From: Deltaproteobacteria bacterium
Lineage (GTDB): Bacteria; Desulfobacterota; Syntrophia; Syntrophales; JACQWR01
Direction of reading: 5' to 3'
DNA: 64,000 bases
Assembly: GCA_026388415.1 (NCBI GenBank)
Contig: JAPLJV010000004.1
Location: 64,530-128,529 of the forward strand
The translations under genes were made by a program, and so were the position numbers. A model generated the notes under the pieces. The model was given only the letters and a program-made list of their open reading frames with translations, was not told where the DNA came from and did no database searches. Positions within the stretch are counted from its first letter, which is position 1. Each line of letters starts with the position of its first letter. This document shows positions 61,716 to 64,000 of the stretch, piece after piece.

Positions 61716-61994
61716 CTGCCCCCTCTTTGGTGTAAGTCTTGCCGTAACCCGTTTAACCCGAGCGCAGATTATAAGGAACTCTATCAATTAGGGATATCTG
61801 CGGCGTCCGTCGGGAAAACACGGGAGGCCGTCACCTTCCTGAAAGTCGCCAAGCTGAAGGTACCGCCCACTGATACGGAGTTTCTTGAAAAGATTGACAA
61901 AAACCTGGCGATTCATAGCGGGGAGGGGAAAGTAACCACTTCTTGGTTTTTTCCTTTGCCTTTATTGCCTGCTTCTGGTATTCTCTACCCATGA
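61716..61994 (+). pseudogene. decayed open fragment of an unrecognised gene
   Basis: A start-less frame with protein-like composition: NPSADYKELYQLGISAASVGKTREAVTFLKVAKLKVPPTDTEFLEKIDKNL, suggesting a helical, possibly TPR-like C-terminus. The frame ends at a TGA that overlaps the hicA ATG at 61991 (ATGA). It contains the hicA promoter in its last 40 bases. Parent gene unknown. Confidence 0.45.
61956..61984 (+). promoter_or_regulatory. putative promoter for a leaderless hicAB transcript
   Basis: TTGCCT at 61956-61961 and TATTCT at 61979-61984, spacer 17 bp. The -10 box ends 6 nt before ATG 61991; the intervening ctaccc has no Shine-Dalgarno character. Confidence 0.6.
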
Positions 61995-62245
61995 ACAAGA
62001 AGCAGCGTAAGATCCTTCACGACATTTACGAAAAACCAACCCGTTGCGATGTCTCATGGCGGGATGTCGAATCTCTTTTCAGGGCAATAGGGTCAGATAT
62101 TTATGAAGGCGATGGGTCGCGTGTTTCGGTAGTTTTCAATAAACGGGTTCTTGATATCCACAAACCACACCCGAGCGGCGACATGAAAAAATATGCAGTC
62201 GAAAAAGTAAGGGATTTTTTGAATATAATAGGAGTAAAGCCATGA
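61991..62245 (+). CDS. hicA: HicA-type toxin
   Basis: 84 residues from ATG 61991: KKQRKILHDIYEKPTRCDVSWRDVESLFRAIGSDIYEGDGSRVSVVFNKRVLDIHKPHPSGDMKKYAVEKVRDFL. This is the longer HicA variant with the conserved IHKPHP segment. Toxin precedes antitoxin, opposite to the two minus-strand pairs. It overlaps hicB by 4 nt. Confidence 0.9.
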   Translation: MNKKQRKILHDIYEKPTRCDVSWRDVESLFRAIGSDIYEGDGSRVSVVFNKRVLDIHKPHPSGDMKKYAVEKVRDFLNIIGVKP

Positions 62246-62589
62246 GTAAAAACTTTCTCAAATACAAGAATTACGTCGGTAGCGTCCGGTTTGACGCAGA
62301 TGATCGTATCTTTCACGGGAGCGTCCTGGGCATCAATGACGTTATAGGATTTGAAGGCTCGTCGGTGGAGGAGCTTGAGAAAGATTTCAAGGCGGCCATT
62401 GACGACTATTTCGAGACATGCCGGAAAATCGGCAAAAAACCGGAAAAACCTTTTAAAGGCGCCTTCAATCTTCGACTGGATCCGTCTCTCCATGAGATAC
62501 TTGTAACCGGCGCTTTAAGCGAGGGGAAGACCTTGAACGCGTTTATCAAGGATGTTTTGGTAAAAGCCGTTTCCGAGGTGCATGCCTGA
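62242..62589 (+). CDS. hicB: HicB antitoxin with ribbon-helix-helix domain
   Basis: 115 residues. The N-terminal HicB fold (YVGSVRFDADDRIFHGSVLGINDVIGFEGSSVEELEKDFKAAIDDYFE) is followed by a C-terminal RHH/Arc-type domain (FNLRLDPSLHEILVTGALSEGKTLNAFIKDVL). This two-domain kind can repress its own promoter. Confidence 0.93.
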   Translation: MSKNFLKYKNYVGSVRFDADDRIFHGSVLGINDVIGFEGSSVEELEKDFKAAIDDYFETCRKIGKKPEKPFKGAFNLRLDPSLHEILVTGALSEGKTLNAFIKDVLVKAVSEVHA

Positions 62590-62598
62590 GCAAGGAAT

Positions 62599-62690
62599 TG
62601 GGGACGGGTTCACATTTCCTTCGCTGGTTCAGGCTTGCAGCTTGCCGCATTTGTTAGTGTTTAGGTTCAATCCGCAAGATTTAACCTAAA
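62599..62690. repeat. paired GGTTCA hairpin repeat with leader motif
   Basis: gggacgggttcacatttcc, then GGTTCAGGCTTGCAGCTTGccgc, ttgttagtgttta and GGTTCAATCCGCAAGATTTAACC. The most complete view of the repeat, including the shared upstream motif. Confidence 0.75.
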
Positions 62691-62743
62691 CAGAAGAAAA
62701 ATGAACGAAGAAACCATCCTGGATTTCCTTTATATCAAGTCTC

Positions 62744-63055
62744 TCAGCCACTGGCTAACCCCGTATTGTTCTCAGCTTGCAGTTTTTCCCATAGCAGGGT
62801 GATAATCAGCATAGATGCATCATCAACATCAAGGTCTTTATTTCCGGATGCCACCCGGCAAGATTCTATCAGCGCCTCATTTCCCGACCACAGACCCAAG
62901 GCACCCTTGGCATAATTACCGAGCGAAAAGTGAAGTTCGTCCAGATCTTCCTTTTTCGTAGTTAACAGCGGGATCTCATAATTGCCCGCTATGTGAACCT
63001 GTAAATAATCAACTGCTTCTTCAACGGTCTCAGGCGGGTATCTAACGATTGCCAT
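62744..63055 (-). CDS. hypothetical protein, DUF6794-like
   Basis: 103 residues: IVRYPPETVEEAVDYLQVHIAG, LDELHFSLGNYAKGALGLWSGNEALIESC, and LDVDDASMLIITLLWEKLQ. The LHFxLGxxxxxxxGLWxGN and DDASMxII..LW motifs recall the DUF6794 family of small proteins; this is a recollection. Ribosome site aaggaagg lies somewhat far from the ATG. It could be the immunity or regulatory half of a lost pair. Function unknown. Confidence 0.65.
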   Translation of the reverse strand: MAIVRYPPETVEEAVDYLQVHIAGNYEIPLLTTKKEDLDELHFSLGNYAKGALGLWSGNEALIESCRVASGNKDLDVDDASMLIITLLWEKLQAENNTGLASG

Positions 63056-63295
63056 ATAATATTTTCCTTCCTTTTGTTATTTTACAGGGAATTAGGGACG
63101 TAATAATTCCGGGGGAGAGTATACTTAATTCCCAGAATTAACACTATATTTTTTCTAATATCTGATAAAAAAGTCGGCACAATGGGCAAGTCGTGGTCTG
63201 GATCGGCGGCAAGAGGTGAGGCCTCAAACCACGCCGAACAAATGGTTCCATTAACTGAATTACTTGAGTGGCCATGCTCGTGCCAGAAATCATAG
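63056..63295. other. non-coding stretch, no convincing gene
   Basis: Contains a gaattagggacgtaataattccggggg motif and AT-rich DNA. Short minus-strand frames exist but lack family resemblance and a ribosome site. Confidence 0.4.
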
Positions 63296-63344
63296 ATGCC
63301 CGATAAGAGCATTCGGGCATGACAAAACGTTTTGCAATTACCTC
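63296..63344. repeat. copy of the AGCATTCGGGCATGAC repeat
   Basis: Hairpin tgcccga..tcgggca, then 37 bp (63308-63344) identical to 14224-14260. Confidence 0.8.
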
Positions 63345-63363
63345 GTTACCGCTAAAGTTTCTC

Positions 63364-63392
63364 TTGACGGGTGTAAAGGCGCGGTGTATATG
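63364..63392 (+). promoter_or_regulatory. promoter of the RHH/RelE module
   Basis: TTGACG at 63364-63369 and TATATG at 63387-63392, spacer 17 bp; ribosome site aggggg at 63411-63416 before ATG 63422. Confidence 0.65.
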
Positions 63393-63421
63393 TGTGACAA
63401 GTAACATCATAGGGGGTATGT

Positions 63422-63640
63422 ATGGCAAAGGTATTGAATGTCCGGCTGCCGGACGGAATAGCAGATCGGCTGGAGAATTTGGCAAATGTGACGTGCAGGC
63501 CGAAATCATTTTACATCAAGGATATGCTTGAGCGTCATCTGGATGATTATGAGGACGCATCGCTTGCACTGGAGCGTCTGAACGAGAAGAATGCAAAATA
63601 CCTGACGACGGAAGAAGTGGAGAAATCCCTTGGCCTATAA
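63422..63640 (+). CDS. relB: RelB-like ribbon-helix-helix antitoxin
   Basis: 72 residues. LNVRLPDGIADRLENLANVTCRPKSFYIKDMLERHLDDYED is an RHH core; the tail LERLNEKNAKYLTTEEVEKSLG is the usual toxin-binding arm in RelB antitoxins of this type. It overlaps the toxin gene by 11 nt. Confidence 0.92.
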   Translation: MAKVLNVRLPDGIADRLENLANVTCRPKSFYIKDMLERHLDDYEDASLALERLNEKNAKYLTTEEVEKSLGL

Positions 63641-63893
63641 CGTGAGATGGAACAAGGGGGCGCGTGATGATTTGGCGCAAATAGATAAATCCATTGCACG
63701 GCGAATTATCGACAAGATAACGGGTTATTTGGCATCCAATCCTGAGGATTTGGGCAAACCCTTAAAAGGCATTTTTCGTGGTCTATACCGTTATGGCTTT
63801 GGAGACTGGCGGATTATCTATGCGTTGGATCGGGAAGAGAATTCGATCATGATTCTGCGGGCAGGACACAGGAAGGATGTTTACAAGAAATAA
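63630..63893 (+). CDS. relE: RelE-family toxin
   Basis: 87 residues from a TTG start at 63630 (LAYNV). YNVRWNKGARDDLAQIDKSIARRIIDKI, then GLYRYGFGDWRIIYAL and ILRAGHRKDVYKK match ribosome-dependent mRNA interferases. The TTG start and start-in-antitoxin overlap would keep toxin output low. Confidence 0.93.
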   Translation: MAYNVRWNKGARDDLAQIDKSIARRIIDKITGYLASNPEDLGKPLKGIFRGLYRYGFGDWRIIYALDREENSIMILRAGHRKDVYKK

Positions 63894-63900
63894 ACAAGTA

Positions 63901-64000
63901 GAGACCTTTATCTGCCGAAACTCGAAAAATCGTCATACCGGCGAAGGCCGGTATCCAGTATTATCAAGCACTTCCTAGATTCCGGTTTTCACCGGAATGA
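63901..64000. repeat. GAGACCTTT miniature element, inverted, cut by the window end
   Basis: Begins gagaccttta, then carries TACCGG..CCGGTA and TTCCGG..CCGGAA hairpins in the reverse order of copies 41818-41947 and 54872-55001. The right end lies outside the window. Confidence 0.75.

Noticed and set aside
63082-63312. Minus-strand open frame of 76 codons
   Set aside because: No ribosome site, no recognisable motif, and it covers repeat DNA; best treated as non-coding.

Overview
The window looks like a chromosomal segment of an anaerobic or syntrophic deltaproteobacterium (Desulfobacterota, plausibly Syntrophales). This is inferred from gene content: a very large two-part BadF/HgdC-type acyl-CoA dehydratase activase, acetyl-CoA synthetase, a sigma-54/PTS-Ntr block with HPr kinase, LPS transport and KDO genes, a sigma-54-type pilin promoter and many dispersed palindromes. 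No rRNA, tRNA, CRISPR array or complete transposase was seen.

Layout. 1-5.5 kb: a membrane histidine kinase, an NtrC-type sigma-54 activator and acetyl-CoA synthetase. 5.7-12.4 kb: a tight five-gene polyphosphate operon (PPK2-type AMP phosphotransferase, PPK1, a Ppx-like HD protein, a metallophosphoesterase and a CYTH-CHAD protein), followed by ssb. 12.9-20.3 kb: mixed genes (TatA, RodZ-like, inositol monophosphatase family, GIY-YIG, patatin lipoprotein, a Tat-exported Fe-S aldo/keto reductase with a DUF6599-like partner, HDOD, and a Cys-rich tandem-repeat protein). 20.3-32.5 kb: one long minus-strand housekeeping run, rpsB-tsf-pyrH-frr-uppS-cdsA-dxr-rseP-tsaB-psd-pssA-asd-rsmD-coaD-aminotransferase. 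32.7-44.9 kb: an M23 peptidase facing a second minus-strand run, xerD-TPR-kdsA-kdsC-lptC-lptA-lptB-rpoN-hpf-ptsN-hprK-rapZ. 44.8-49.2 kb: the giant activase, split by an apparent one-base deletion.

49.5-64 kb is an accessory region. It holds a DUF4143 ATPase and about eight complete or near-complete toxin-antitoxin modules: HigBA, Phd/PIN twice, RHH/RelE twice, RHH/MazF, HicBA twice and HicAB. It also holds a truncated brnT with its CopG antitoxin, an orphan antitoxin-like gene, a pilin and a Wzy_C-type ligase. Three decayed 5' ends of one Wzt-like ABC-transporter gene alternate with the minus-strand toxin-antitoxin modules, each preceded by 7-bp tandem repeats. Several miniature repeat families recur: elements with GAGACC termini, paired GGTTCA hairpins, and CCCCTTTA-type palindromes.

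A recurring regulatory signal is a good -35/-10 pair whose -10 hexamer ends only 6-9 nt before a start codon that lacks a Shine-Dalgarno sequence. It is seen at six loci, including the higB, hicA and DUF4143 genes, and suggests leaderless transcripts. All functional calls are from reading motifs and context; no database search was run.
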